Shown: in pieces, positions 41,401 through 45,905 of the stretch
How the letters are laid out: every line of letters begins with the position of its first letter
Numbering within the stretch: the stretch's first letter is position 1
NCBI RefSeq assembly: GCF_009831215.1
Contig: NZ_WUTW01000002.1
Coordinates: 1,528,479-1,592,478, forward strand
From: Actinomadura rayongensis
Lineage (GTDB): Bacteria > Actinomycetota > Actinomycetes > Streptosporangiales > Streptosporangiaceae
DNA: 64,000 bases
Direction: 5' to 3'
The notes under the pieces: generated by a model
The model's input: only the letters and a program-made list of their open reading frames with translations
Databases searched by the model: none
What the model was told of the DNA's origin: nothing
Program-made: the position numbers and the translations under genes

Positions 41401-41406
41401 GCGTGA
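23434..41406 (+). CDS. Trans-AT PKS/NRPS megasynthase (5990 aa)
   Basis: GTG start at 23434. Domain order with rough residues: KS4 25-446, serine-less ACP-like insert 500-570, Pro/Ala linker 702-766, KR 768-1226, C-methyltransferase 1245-1596 (ELGAGTGATT), ACP (Ser1650); C 1726-2156 (FHHLVFDG), A 2168-2656 with code D-I-L-Q-L-G-L-I-W (glycine), carrier with LGMNSV (Ser2713); KS5 2780-3206 (DSACSGSL), DH 3353-3633, KR 3638-4046, ACP (Ser4112); repeat linker 4152-4286; KS6 4294-4719, KR 4880-5326, ACP (Ser5460); terminal KS 5532-5949 with Cys5688 but no HGTGT histidine. The first module would set the 3-hydroxy-2,2-dimethyl end of an inthomycin-type acid, and the NRPS module would amidate it with glycine. 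No AT is present. KR4 has Y-I-C-A-S instead of Y-x-x-x-N. The stop overlaps the trans-AT gene (GTGA at 41403). Confidence 0.93.
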   Translation: MDDKRKLLLSLLGRASAPAPSREGVAIVGVAGRYPLAGSVDELWDNLAAGRHCVREVPRDRWDADAHYDPSGADAAYSKWAGFVDDVDKFDPLFFQISPADAEGMDPQERLFLETAAAVLDDAGYPAARLAARGPVGVFAGVMNNDYEWMGGEASARGVWTEAHSGHWSIANRVSYLFDFTGPSIAIDTACSASLTAVHLACESIRSGECVAAVAGGVNLILHPMHLRTLAQRGMISRGDRLRSFGAGADGFVDGEGVGAVLLKPLSAAVADNDRILGVIRGSAVNSGGKTGGYTVPSAEAQTTVISAALRRADVPADTIGYVEAHGTGTPLGDPIEIAGLAGAFGRPEGTPPVAIGSVKSNIGHLESAAGIAGLTKVLLQLRHRTLAPSLGAEERNPDIDFAAVPFEVQRTLAPWERRGGPDAPPLRALVSSFGGGGANACVVVEEHVAEPREAAASQPQLLVLSAKTDERLRVSAARLAARLRAGTTDAPGVSAVESTAAEDLCLRLAAETVGVPAADLDPAADLEDYGFGVAERARYHGRLAAELGTDLPATVAVARTIAEIARAVAVPSPQEPDHLLADAALTLQTGRTAHEHRMAFTAASVADAVRTLEAFAAGEDRPEVRTGTTARAEVPPTPAEATELDRALAHRDLVAVAERWVAGTKIDWHRITPPSARRIDLPAYPFERKRHWIPDLPPTPAPASGAPAPAVPASAVPASAVPASAVPASAVPTSAVPASGVSASGVSASVAPASAVSASGAGDVPPFYRPVWVRAGSAQRRDGVLSAERVVVLVTAASARLGAAIADRFPAGRAELVWLDGTPDLTGAVRGADLVFHLGGVGARASARGGADEAREQMRHASLSLFELLRSGAADRIVAVTSDVYAVAGGPVENPFAAGVHGLLQVAPKERAALRATGVDVAAADLADDAALAAALLAEAADGAGGTVALRDGVRYHRRLGRIELPEGAPVFRDGGVYLLVGGTGGIAGELSVHLARTHRARLVWLSRGALGPEQRATAERIRELGGDVAHVRGDVCSAADVANAVAEAHDRFGALHGVVHAAMAFDDHRLDDLDTAAFTAATKAKTEGAAALAAAVAGEPLDFLVFFSSAGSFGSFAGNSAYICASATEDAYALFLRERLDVPVTVINQGYWGLVGSGSRPGLAEIFDGLGIEGFSADAGIAAMARVLASGVPQAMPIKAGRHALEAMGHDPALDAELVGPLHRERGTPAVRPAGDVDAGAAAVLAGYAELEAAALPVLLDAYRRLGVFHRPGETHDAAALRESLGIADRFTRLHEALLNILVAAGYLTRDGDRVTTTAAVETAAPRDAEFDRIAARYPDIEPTVTLNRLFLASYPEILRGEVGATEIMFPGTSMKLVQNFYKGNPLTDSFNRFVRDEVRRHLDARRPDEPFHVVELGAGTGATTEAVLPVLAGAPAVRYTFTDISPRFLDHGRERFAGRFPFVGFQVLNAEKDLAAQGFATGAADLVLATNVVHATRNLRATLRRAKALLRPGGRLVLNELTAVRPLLTLGGGVLDGWWAFDDADLRLPDSPLASPRAWTRLLHEEGFSGVTVLDGGRAETGQTVIVAVSDGVVGKPPAPAPAASAAPVADASDALTDRLGELVERVLKLDDRIDPDRPLADYGFDSLSGMKIVKAVDDAFGVAVALGEFFEFPTLRQVARHLAGDLLADVPAAPAPAPAPAAPSGRAAGRVLRPRADAEAGRHPLSAGQRALWVLDRIAPGGYAYNLPLALWLAPDLDVLALRVVLQDLVDRHEELRATVRTDEDGPFVRIAAEPELPFQQVFLTTVDDADLRDRMRADLRRPFDLAHGPLVRATLYTLGDGRHALLLTFHHLVFDGLSIALLLDELRRGYAAVAADGAPSSARPERTYGDFVRAQNDLLAGAEGRRLRDYWAGRLRDRTTTVDLPLDRPRPAVPGFRGEVLEGRIPADVTRHARALAAEERTSLFGVLLAGWLAVLHRYSGQDDVAVGTPAAGRPAEGFDDVLGYFMNMVVLAERIDGRAPFRALVGRVRGTVLEALEHSAYPLLTLAEELKLSRPFNVAFYFQNWTRGAGGDGIVLGPVDGVHQEGEFDLTLEVIEDADACRFSLKYDPDLFDAATVERLGEHLTTLLAHAVAAPDAPVGELDLLTEAERAVAEPVDYPADTLVWELVRRQAGERPDAVAVRFRGAELTYRQLVDRVETLAARLRACGAGRGRTVGILMPRDLDLPVALLAVHAAGAAYVPLDPSYPEDRLAYMADDAGLHLMLTHSSVRARFGDVPRLVADTGEQPAGAAWPGPSGPADPAYVIYTSGSTGRPKGVQVPHRALTNFLWSMAREPGCGPGDTLLALTTVCFDISALELLLPLVTGATVDVLPAETARDGLRLRKAVESSGATIVQATPATWTMLLAAGWRGSPDLTVLCGGEALSAATAETLVSLNRAVWNLYGPTETTIWSAASRLRPGDRVTIGGPIANTRLYVLDGERRPVPSGVAAELYIGGDGVADGYLGRPELTAERFPPDPFAGRPDARMYRTGDLVRRLADGRIEYVGRMDAQVKIRGFRVELGEIEATLRRLDGVREAVVVVRERRDVRSLVGCYILADGAPEPSRERLAAWLPSHMIPDVLVRVTGLPRTLNGKADRTALAALPDAELRARYGAAEHGAAEPGRPAPSGGTRPELVAELAAMVERLAGLEPGEADPRTPLGELGMNSVTFTAFSTELGRAFGIEVEPTLFYSRGTLVALAAHLAEHHPAELAARFGAVEEPVVPVEERREPASRDLAIIGMAGRLPGSADLAEFWRHLVAGDDLVGEVPADRWDWRDHPRSRSRWGGFLSGVDRFDAAFFGISPREAELMDPQQRLVLEAVWSAIEDAGYRPSDLAGRRVGVFLAATNSDYLDVQRAAGRPSAGHTLTGAALSIIPNRVSYLLDLRGPSMALDSACSGSLTAVHQAGEALRAGVCDLAIAGGVSLILTPSVYEALSEGEMLSPDGRCKAFDRGANGYVRGEGVGVVVLKTADRAAADRDAVHAVIKAAAINHGGRATSLTAPNPDAQAELLVDAYRSAGVPVETVGYIEAHGTGTALGDPIETLGLSAAFRRLRGEGDAAGCVLGSVKTNIGHLEAAAGVAGLFKVVLALRHATIPASLHLREHNPRLDLGGGPFSIATTARPWPRPRDAAGNPAPRRGGVSSFGFGGANAHVVLEEAGMPETGAEQASEQVYVLSARDPEALRGMARRLADHLVEHDVPSGDLAYTLQVGRESMKERLAVLARSVDALRAELLDHLAGRPSSVRTGTVERTLSPRRVTDHSDPAAVLDAWLAGAEVDWPELHRGAARRRVHLPTYPFAGPRHWVEPVSSPRLHRTLLDAADSGAFTKTLTGEEFFLRDHVVGGELVLPGVAYLEMARLAGELASDGVPVRGVDDLVWAAPVRFADGAGLRLAVEAGRDRAAFEVTGAAGSPVHARGVLVLGDPGARPGPVDLAAVRARCGRVHSGADCYAEFARLGFDYGDGFRVIEHVASGAGEALARLRLPAALRADFGDYVFHPSLLDAALQTAGRLAPAAGGPAGPVPYLPFSLGSVRLYADLPEEVHAHARAAARPVPSGMLAFDVALLDNTGAVVAAIEGFTLRAVTAADTVAAFEPRWEPADPAVREAAGTVLLLGPDAALGTALEAAGLTVLRSGPGAAGPLQVVHVADEHADPESGFHEVLGFLQEWQRLRRGPLRYLYVHRDPAASPAHPAMAAFGRCVVQEHPAIDFRTVAVASGPLADAVLRELRSDADPEVRYGADGRTRRTWRRVDLPAAGSSFTGDGAHIITGGTGALGLLLAEHIAAARRAAGSPRTGIVLVGRTEPSAEARARAEAAGAVLVRADVTDAASVAALVAEARAAHGAVRGVLHLAGRLRDGLLTRKTRPDADAVLGPKLRGAVLLDAATRDEPLDYFVAFSSAAAAFGNAGQSDYAFANAFLDHFAEWRDREVRAGRRRGRTLSAAWPVWSDGAMRVDADATRYMERTLGIRPLRTAPALDALERALRGTATRLLLAPGDPSRIERALNSTAPRATEPVARKEPVAPTEPDDDVRARAERLVLRILAEEAKLPEDEIAVTEPFDVYGVDSLITMSMVRRLEERFGPLSKTLLFEYTTVRELADHLATEHTTALAAPTETTAHTAPVAPTAPAAHTAPAAHTAPVAHTAPVAPTAHTAPTAHTAPTAHTAPAAHTAPAAPTAPAARMAPATASTTAPATPTTAPTAPTAPAVPAAHTAPAAPVPATAPAAGGAGVTAPVPAAPSASRPARDGDIAIIGVAGRYPQADDVTEFWRNLRDGRDCVEEIPADRWDHGRFYDPDKSAPGKTYGKWGGFVRGADRFDPMFFRMSQIEAEHVDPQERIFLETVWHLLEDAGHTRESLRGSRTGVFVGLMYGHYQLYGTRDALHGDGIAASSSYASVANRVSYFYDFTGPSVALDTMCSSSLVTIHQACLAIRNGDCDVAVAGGVNISSHPVKYLQLAQRGFLSEDGRCRSFGAGGTGYVPAEGSGAVLLKRLDAALADGDRVLAVVRASAVNHGGTGKGYSVPNPKAQGDLLRAVLDRAGLRPGDLDYVEAHGTGTALGDPIEITGMLRAFKDDMPAHLPIGSVKSNIGHAESAAGIAAVTKVLLQLRHGELAASLHSAELNPNIDFGATPFAVQREPAPWPRRTSADGTERPRTAVVSSFGAGGTNAHLVLQEHLGAAPSRPLAGGPQVAVLSARANRSLREQARRLAAFLRDDGAGSAPAEIAWTLQTGREAMAHRLAIVFHDVPELAARLDGFADGDPAGVTTGIVNVRRPAAGGDAPTDPASCAAAFVAGGRVDWAVLHPAGAPAKIALPGYPFDGDRVWLAAAESDLAGATPAGTLLARHWEPAAPEARTAPPTRTAVLVAPGTEALAARLVAALPRAEALTPDRIAAEADDPHTDWERFDAVVDLAGCAEPTASGHTDLGPWLAWLQRLVRLGRRDLRVLLASRTPLGGAARAGLYRMLQSEYGHVRSRQVRLGHDQPDDACCRLIADELSFDSDLPDVAYREGVRHRAALRELPAAGRAPIFPPGHVLWVTGGTRGIGLLTARHFVARYGVRKLVLTGREELPPRHEWAAHIAAGGALGRKLRDLADLAAQGVELECLAVPLDDRRATAEALAGVRNRLGPVGGVIHSAGRTDFENPAFVRKTPEGMSEIIAPKVLGLDTLIECFRDEPLSVFVLFSSVVAAVPALAVGQADYALANAYLDAVAEARPHGLPLVSVQWPSWRDTGMGEARSTAYRASGLDSLTDAQGLALLDRALAADARVVLPAIPRPDADWRPDLLTARRLTTAASTPTNPTAQAGRAALANTAVPSSPAASAAPVAAAPASPVGAAALPGHVAPVGSQVPADPTPVGAASPAGPAVPAVLAGPAAQAGSAGAVGAWLLDQLAAELRFDRSKLAGDVPLPDYGVDSILVSQLVQTLAKRLGTDIDPSALLEHPTVDGFAAYLAEEHPAELAAAFGTDAPSTKVQEVAVRQPAPAEDGEDIAVIGMACRFPDAPSLADYWELLREGRSALRRISAEDRRLGGPNGFHAGLLDDTLRFDPNAFLLADSDALAMDPQALLLLEEVANAVRHAGYRPDELRGGRVGVYVGGRGTHAFDPERLEQAKNPVVATGQNYLAANISHFFDFRGPSLVVDTACSSALVALDLALQALRSGALDAAVVAGVSLLADDRALQIFGNRGLLNPGAEFHVFDRRAAGIVLSEGVGVTVLKPLAKAVADGDRVLAVVKGAAINNDGRTAGPSTPNPQALRDVMTAALASTGVRPEDVGWVEASGSGSTVTDLLELRAVEAVYGTEADRPVALGSIKPNIGHPLAAEGIAAFIKVVLMLHHGRQVPFRSGQRPLEHFDLDASPLHLPRDDRPWPDAHIAAINCFADGGTNAHVLVAPPPTDAGSRTPLEAPPLDRRLVIRGVEDADLFWDAYPAQSDGMFWDGYREVGEPA
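24931..25143 (+). other. Serine-less ACP-like insert in the KS-KR linker
   Basis: Residues about 500-570 of the 5990-aa protein look like a carrier domain (ACP helix I, an LDPAADLEDYGF approach and the following helices), but the Asp-Ser-Leu attachment site reads G-V-A (Val534). It cannot carry phosphopantetheine. It sits between KS4 and the usual LPAYPFERKRHW linker end, an unusual place. It may be structural or a leftover of a module swap. Confidence 0.6.
25546..25725 (+). repeat. In-frame 15-bp tandem repeats (PASAV linker)
   Basis: About eleven imperfect copies of a 15-bp unit (gcgtcggccgtgccc and variants) lie within the large PKS/NRPS gene and encode a PASAV/SASGV pentapeptide linker ahead of the KR. 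The frame is kept throughout. Such a repeat is prone to length changes by slippage. Confidence 0.85.
35925..36240 (+). repeat. In-frame repeats encoding an AHTAP/APTAP linker
   Basis: Imperfect 15-bp units such as gcgcacacggcgccc repeat about twenty times between an ACP and the next KS (KS6). They encode a Thr/Ala/Pro/His-rich flexible spacer of about 100 residues. The frame is intact. The unit differs from that of the repeat at 25546, so the two linkers expanded independently. Confidence 0.85.
40027..41280 (+). other. C-terminal non-elongating ketosynthase (KS0)
   Basis: The last KS of the megasynthase keeps the active cysteine (DTACSSAL, Cys5688) and the NIGHP histidine. The first catalytic histidine motif reads VEASGSGS instead of VEAHGTGT (Ser5823), so decarboxylative condensation should fail. 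KS0 domains in trans-AT systems pass the chain on or hold it for a trans-acting enzyme. The protein ends right after it, so the matching downstream module must lie in another protein not seen in this window. Confidence 0.8.
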
Positions 41407-44400
41407 CCGATCTGCCGATCGTCTTCCTGTTCTCCGGCCAGGGCTCGCAGTACTACCAAATGGGCCGCGAACTCTACGAAGAAGACGAGGCGTTCCGGAC
41501 GGCACTGCGCCGCTTCGACGCCCTAGCCGCCGCCGAACTCGGCACGTCCGTCCTCGACCGCGTCTACGAGCCGGGACGACGCAAGGACGAGCCCTTCACC
41601 GACACCCGCTTCACCCACCCGGCGATCGTGATGGTCGAACTCGCCCTGGCCGAGACGCTGCGATCCGCGGGCGTAGAACCCGACCACGTCGTCGGGTACA
41701 GCCTCGGCGAGTACGCCGCAGCCGTCGTGTCGGGCGCCCTGGACGCCGCGGACTGCCTGCGCCTGCTCGTCCGGCAGGCCGACGCGCTGCGGGCGAGCCC
41801 GCCCGGCGGGATGCTCGCCGTCCTGGCCCCACCCGAGGTGTTCGACCGGGTCCCGCTGCTGGGCGAGTGCGAGGTGGCCGCCCGGAACGCACCGGGCCAC
41901 TTCGTCGTAGCGGGCCCGCTGCAACTCGTCGACCGCGTGCAGGCGGCACTACGCGACGCCGAGGTCCTGCACCAACGTGTCCCGGTGGAGTACGCCTACC
42001 ACTCCCACCTCATGGACCCGGCGGTAGCAGCAGGCGAGGCCGCCTTCACCGACGTAGCGCTCGCGACACCGCGCATCCCATGGATCTCCGCAGTGGACGG
42101 CCTGCCGGTCGACCGCCCGTCCGCCGAGCACTTCGGACGGGTGGCCCGGCTGCCCGTCGAGTTCGAACTGACCATGTCGGCAATGCGCGCCCGAGGCGAC
42201 TTCCAATATTTCGACCTGGGCCCGGCAGGCACGCTGCACAACTTCGTCCGCGGCAACCTGCCAGCAGGATCCCGATCGCGCTCCCAGCCGTTTCTCAACC
42301 CGTTCGGCCACGACCCGGGCCCGCTGGCCCGCGTCCGGGCCGCCGCCGCCCGGCGGTCACCAAGGAAGGCGCTTCCAGTGAAGGTCTACGGTTTCCCCGG
42401 TCAGGGATCGCAGCGGCGCGGAATGGGCGACGGCCTCTTCGAACGTTTCCCGGACGAAACCGCGACGGCCGACCGGGTCCTCGGCTACTCGATCGCGGAA
42501 CTGTGCCTGACCGACCCGCAGCGCAGACTCGGCCGCACAGAGTTCACCCAGCCCGCCCTGTACGTGGTAGGCGCCCTGTCGTTCCTGGCCCGGACGGCCG
42601 AGGACCCCGTCCCCGCCGACTACCTGATCGGCCACAGCCTGGGCGAGTACGTGGCCCTGTTCGCCGCCGGGGCGTTCGACTTCGAGACCGGCCTCCGCCT
42701 GGTGCAGCGGCGCGGCGCACTGATGTCCGCCGTCGAGGGCGGTGGAATGGCGGCCGTCGTCGGGACGGACGAGGCGACGGTAGTCCGGGTCCTCGCCGAA
42801 TCGGGCATCGACGACGTGGACGTGGCCAACCACAACGCCCCCGACCAGTTCGTCCTGTCCGGCCCGGCCGACCGGATCGACGCCGTCCGCGACGCCTTCG
42901 AGGCCGCCGGGGCACGCGCCGTCCGCCTGAACGTGAGCGCCCCGTTCCACTCCCGCCACATGGCACCCGTAGCCGAAGAGTTCGCCACATTCCTCAACAA
43001 CTTCACCTTCCACCCGCCCACCGTCCCCGTACTGGCGAACACCAACGCCCAGCCCTACGGCCCAAACGACGTCAAGACCACCCTCACCCACCAGATCACC
43101 GCCCCCGTCCGCTGGACGGAAACCGTCCGGCGCCTGATGGGCCAAGGCGACTTCGAGTTCGTAGAACTAGGCCCCGGCAACGTCCTCACCAAACTGGTAT
43201 CCCGCATCCAATCCGCAGCCACCCCCCTCCCCGTCCCCACCCTGCCCGACAATCTCGCCCCCGCCGCCGCGCAAGTCCGGGCCGGACACCTAGGCGCCGT
43301 CTCCGCCCGTCCCGAGGCCCCCGTCCCCGCTGCTGCCCCCGCCCGGGCCAGAGACCTCGCCCCCGCCACGCCCACCCATGCCGCAGACCTCGCCCCGGCC
43401 GCAGCGCCCGCCCGTCCGGGAGCCCTCGGCCCCACCGACCTGGGCGCGCAAAGCTTCCGCGAGCGATACGGCCTCCAACTCGCCTACGTGGCCGGTTCGC
43501 TGTACGGGGGCATCTCCGGCCCCGAAATGCTGCGCTCGCTCGCCAAGGCGGGCCTTCTCGGATTCCTGGGGACGGGCGGCCAGCCCCTCACCGAGGTGGA
43601 CCGACAGCTCCGCGACCTGGCCGCCGACCCCGGCCGCACCGGAACGTTCGGCGCCAACCTGCTGTACCGGCACACCGCCCCAGAAGAGGAATCGGCACTG
43701 GTCGACCTGCTCCTGCGGCACGGCGTAGACCTGATCGAGGCATCAGGCTTCCCCCTTCTGACCCCCGCCCTGGTCCGATTCCGCCTCAAGGGCGGCCGAA
43801 TCATCGCCAAGGTGTCGCGAACCGACGTAGCCGCCGAGTTCCTAGCCCCGCCGCCCGACCACTTGGTGAAGCGTCTGCTAGCCGCAGGCGAGATCACAGA
43901 GGAAGAGGCGCGCCGAGCAGCCGACCGCCCCATGGCCGACGACCTGTGCGTGGAGGCATCCGGCGGCTGGCTGACCAGCACCGCAGACATGCCGTCCCTA
44001 CTACCGGCAGTCCTCAGACTCCGCGACCGCCTGGCACGCCCCGGCCACCACGTACACGTCGGCTACTCCGGCGGCATAGGCACCCCCGAAGCCACCGCAG
44101 CAGCCTTCCTGCTAGGAGCAGACTTCGTACTGGTCGGCTCAATCAACCAGTGCTCAGTAGAGGCCGCCACCAGCCACGAGGTAAAAGACCTGCTGCGCAA
44201 GGCACGAGAATTCGACGTGGCCCCCGCCCCCTGGGGCGAGATGCTGGAGTTCGAGTCCCAGGCCAACTACCTCAAACACGGCCTGTTCTTCCCCGTACGC
44301 GCAACAAAACTCCGCGACCTATGGCGCCGCCACACCTCACTCAACGACCTGGACGAACCCACAAAAACCCAGATCCTAGACCGCTTCCTAGCCGGCGAAC

Positions 44401-44678
44401 CCCGCCCCCACCCCACCACCGACCCCAAAGCAGACCTGGCAAACCTCTTCCGCACCTACTTCACCAGAGCCTTCCGCCTGGCAATCACAGGCGCCCAGCA
44501 CTCCAAGGTCGACTACCTGATCCACTGCGGCCCCGCCATGGGTGCCTTCAACCAGGCAGTAGAGGGCACCGACCTAAGCCCCTGGGAATCCCGCACAGTC
44601 GAAGCCATCGCCGACTACCTCATGACAGAAGCCGCGACCTACCTGAACACCCGCCTAAAATCCTTCACCCTCGCCTAA
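41403..44678 (+). CDS. Tandem trans-acyltransferases fused to enoyl reductase (AT-AT-ER)
   Basis: This 1091-aa protein supplies the AT-less PKS. AT1 (1-300) has GYSLGEY around Ser100, a variant seen in the acyl-hydrolase (proofreading) branch. AT2 (about 325-600) has GHSLGEY (Ser412) and APFHSRHM, as in malonyl-CoA-specific enzymes. A Pro/Ala linker (610-680) leads to an FMN-dependent, PfaD/PedB-type trans enoyl reductase (680-1091) with GVDLIEASGFP, VGYSGGIG and the QHSKVDYLIHCGPAMG end segment. The AT-AT-ER order resembles MmpIII/PksE-type proteins and the discrete ATs of other actinomycete trans-AT clusters (family knowledge). It starts at GTG 41403, overlapping the PKS stop, and ends the operon. 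No double bond predicted from this window needs enoyl reduction, so the ER may serve modules encoded elsewhere or be idle. Codon use drifts toward cta, gta and aaa near the 3' end. Confidence 0.93.
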   Translation: MTDLPIVFLFSGQGSQYYQMGRELYEEDEAFRTALRRFDALAAAELGTSVLDRVYEPGRRKDEPFTDTRFTHPAIVMVELALAETLRSAGVEPDHVVGYSLGEYAAAVVSGALDAADCLRLLVRQADALRASPPGGMLAVLAPPEVFDRVPLLGECEVAARNAPGHFVVAGPLQLVDRVQAALRDAEVLHQRVPVEYAYHSHLMDPAVAAGEAAFTDVALATPRIPWISAVDGLPVDRPSAEHFGRVARLPVEFELTMSAMRARGDFQYFDLGPAGTLHNFVRGNLPAGSRSRSQPFLNPFGHDPGPLARVRAAAARRSPRKALPVKVYGFPGQGSQRRGMGDGLFERFPDETATADRVLGYSIAELCLTDPQRRLGRTEFTQPALYVVGALSFLARTAEDPVPADYLIGHSLGEYVALFAAGAFDFETGLRLVQRRGALMSAVEGGGMAAVVGTDEATVVRVLAESGIDDVDVANHNAPDQFVLSGPADRIDAVRDAFEAAGARAVRLNVSAPFHSRHMAPVAEEFATFLNNFTFHPPTVPVLANTNAQPYGPNDVKTTLTHQITAPVRWTETVRRLMGQGDFEFVELGPGNVLTKLVSRIQSAATPLPVPTLPDNLAPAAAQVRAGHLGAVSARPEAPVPAAAPARARDLAPATPTHAADLAPAAAPARPGALGPTDLGAQSFRERYGLQLAYVAGSLYGGISGPEMLRSLAKAGLLGFLGTGGQPLTEVDRQLRDLAADPGRTGTFGANLLYRHTAPEEESALVDLLLRHGVDLIEASGFPLLTPALVRFRLKGGRIIAKVSRTDVAAEFLAPPPDHLVKRLLAAGEITEEEARRAADRPMADDLCVEASGGWLTSTADMPSLLPAVLRLRDRLARPGHHVHVGYSGGIGTPEATAAAFLLGADFVLVGSINQCSVEAATSHEVKDLLRKAREFDVAPAPWGEMLEFESQANYLKHGLFFPVRATKLRDLWRRHTSLNDLDEPTKTQILDRFLAGEPRPHPTTDPKADLANLFRTYFTRAFRLAITGAQHSKVDYLIHCGPAMGAFNQAVEGTDLSPWESRTVEAIADYLMTEAATYLNTRLKSFTLA

Positions 44679-44708
44679 CAGACCCAAACGACGTCCAACC
44701 ACAACGAT

Positions 44709-44734
44709 GGCCGGCACCGACACGGGTGCCGGCC
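44709..44734. terminator. Hairpin after the PKS operon
   Basis: A perfect 10-bp stem (ggccggcacc/ggtgccggcc) with a 6-base loop begins 31 bases after the AT-AT-ER stop. No T-run follows, which is usual for high-GC actinomycete terminators. It is the natural end of the long + strand operon. Confidence 0.6.
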
Positions 44735-44788
44735 CCGCCCTCTGCCCGTCCAAATCATCATTCCGCTGGGACACGCTATATAGGCCAC

Positions 44789-44811
44789 GGGGAGGACGAT
44801 GCTAGTTTGAG
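44789..44811 (+). promoter_or_regulatory. Strong ribosome site with a 3-codon leader ORF before the HAD gene
   Basis: GGGGAGG (44789-44795) is well spaced for an ATG at 44800, which reads ATG CTA GTT TGA and stops after three codons. The HAD gene's GTG lies 3 bases after that stop. No good ribosome site precedes the GTG itself at normal spacing, so the mini-ORF may feed ribosomes to it by re-initiation. Confidence 0.35.
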
Positions 44812-44814
44812 AGC

Positions 44815-45426
44815 GTGGAAATCGATACGGTCCTTTTCGACCTGGCCGGCGTCGTCTGCCATTTTCGCCCGGAGCGGCGCCTGCACGCGCTGGCGGCGAA
44901 GTGCGGACGGACAGCCGCAGAGGTTGAACGGACGCTGTACGGCGGAGGCATCATCGACATGGCCGACGACGGCCGACTCGACCGGGCCGGACTGGAGAAC
45001 CGGCTGCGTGCCGAGCTGAACCTCACCGTTCCCCGCAACGAGCTGGAACGCCTCTGGGTCAGCGCCTTCGACCCGGACACCGCAGTACTGGCGTTGGTGC
45101 ACCGACTGCGTCCCGTGGCTGCGCTGGGCCTCCTCACCAACAACGACGCGCTGCTGTCCGAGGCTCTTCCGATATACCTGCCAGAAACCACGGAGCCGTT
45201 CGACGCCCTGCTGTTCTCCGGCGTGCTCAAAGTCCGGAAGCCGGCCGTCACGGCATACCGCAAGGCGCTCGCCATCCTCGGCCGCGAACCAGCGCGAACC
45301 CTCTTCATCGACGATTCCGCGCAGAACGTCGAGGGCGCACAAGATGCCGGACTGACCGCAATCCGCTTCACCGGTGCGGACGACTTGGCCGCCGAACTAC
45401 GACGACTCGGCCTGCTCACCGCATAG
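44815..45426 (+). CDS. HAD-superfamily hydrolase (203 aa)
   Basis: The HAD motifs are in order: motif I FDLAGVV (nucleophile Asp near residue 9; the second Asp of DxD is replaced by Ala, as in the epoxide-hydrolase-N/YihX-like branch), motif II LLTNND, motif III lysine in VRKP, and motif IV FIDDSAQNV. Family members are small-molecule phosphatases or dehalogenases; the substrate is unknown. It has its own upstream region and a terminator separates it from the PKS operon, so a role in the pathway is not indicated. It is not an FkbH-type glyceryl transferase, since no such extra domain is present. The GTG start is the only one that keeps motif I near the N-terminus. Confidence 0.85.
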   Translation: MEIDTVLFDLAGVVCHFRPERRLHALAAKCGRTAAEVERTLYGGGIIDMADDGRLDRAGLENRLRAELNLTVPRNELERLWVSAFDPDTAVLALVHRLRPVAALGLLTNNDALLSEALPIYLPETTEPFDALLFSGVLKVRKPAVTAYRKALAILGREPARTLFIDDSAQNVEGAQDAGLTAIRFTGADDLAAELRRLGLLTA

Positions 45427-45905
45427 CCCAGCGTCACCGCGCGCCGCGAGCCCCGGCCTCCAGGTCGACCCGGACGTAGAACAGAACGCCGGAGTTCCTG
45501 CGCGGCGTCCCGCCACCAGGCGCGAACGAGTTGCGAGACGCCCCAGAACCTCCAACGGCGGGTCCGAATCTCCTGGACACGAACGCGCGGCTCGTGCCCG
45601 CCAGGACCGGCCCCTCGCCTCAGGGCCCACGTCCAGGGTGCCCGAGCTCGCATCACACCGCGAACAACCGCTGCGACGGGCCACGCCTGACCTGTACGCA
45701 AAGACCCAGCAGGACCGACCGTCCGATGCGCCGCCGGACGCCGCCGCGCATGAGCAGCGACCCGCACTGTTCGGGCGCAAAGGGCACCAAGCATCGAACG
45801 ATGGCATTCTCACCGGCCAGCAGCTCGGCGTTCACCGGCATGGTCAGTTCGGTGAGGACCGGATCGTGGCCTGGCCCTGTCGGCCCGGATTCCAGGGACG
45901 CCCGA
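45427..45905. other. Intergenic stretch without a convincing gene
   Basis: About 480 bases between the HAD gene and the membrane protein. Several frames are open on both strands, but none has a clear ribosome site, domain or steady codon bias. A minus-strand 62-codon frame (45653-45841) is possible but unsupported. It may be an eroded coding region. Confidence 0.4.

Noticed and set aside
1..44678. A thioesterase or reductive release domain in the PKS operon
   Set aside because: No GxSxG hydrolase or NAD-binding release domain is seen after any carrier; chain release must be encoded elsewhere.
44815..45426. The HAD hydrolase as a glyceryl/methoxymalonyl (FkbH-type) enzyme
   Set aside because: It is only 203 residues, lacks the FkbH extra domain, and is separated from the PKS operon by a terminator.
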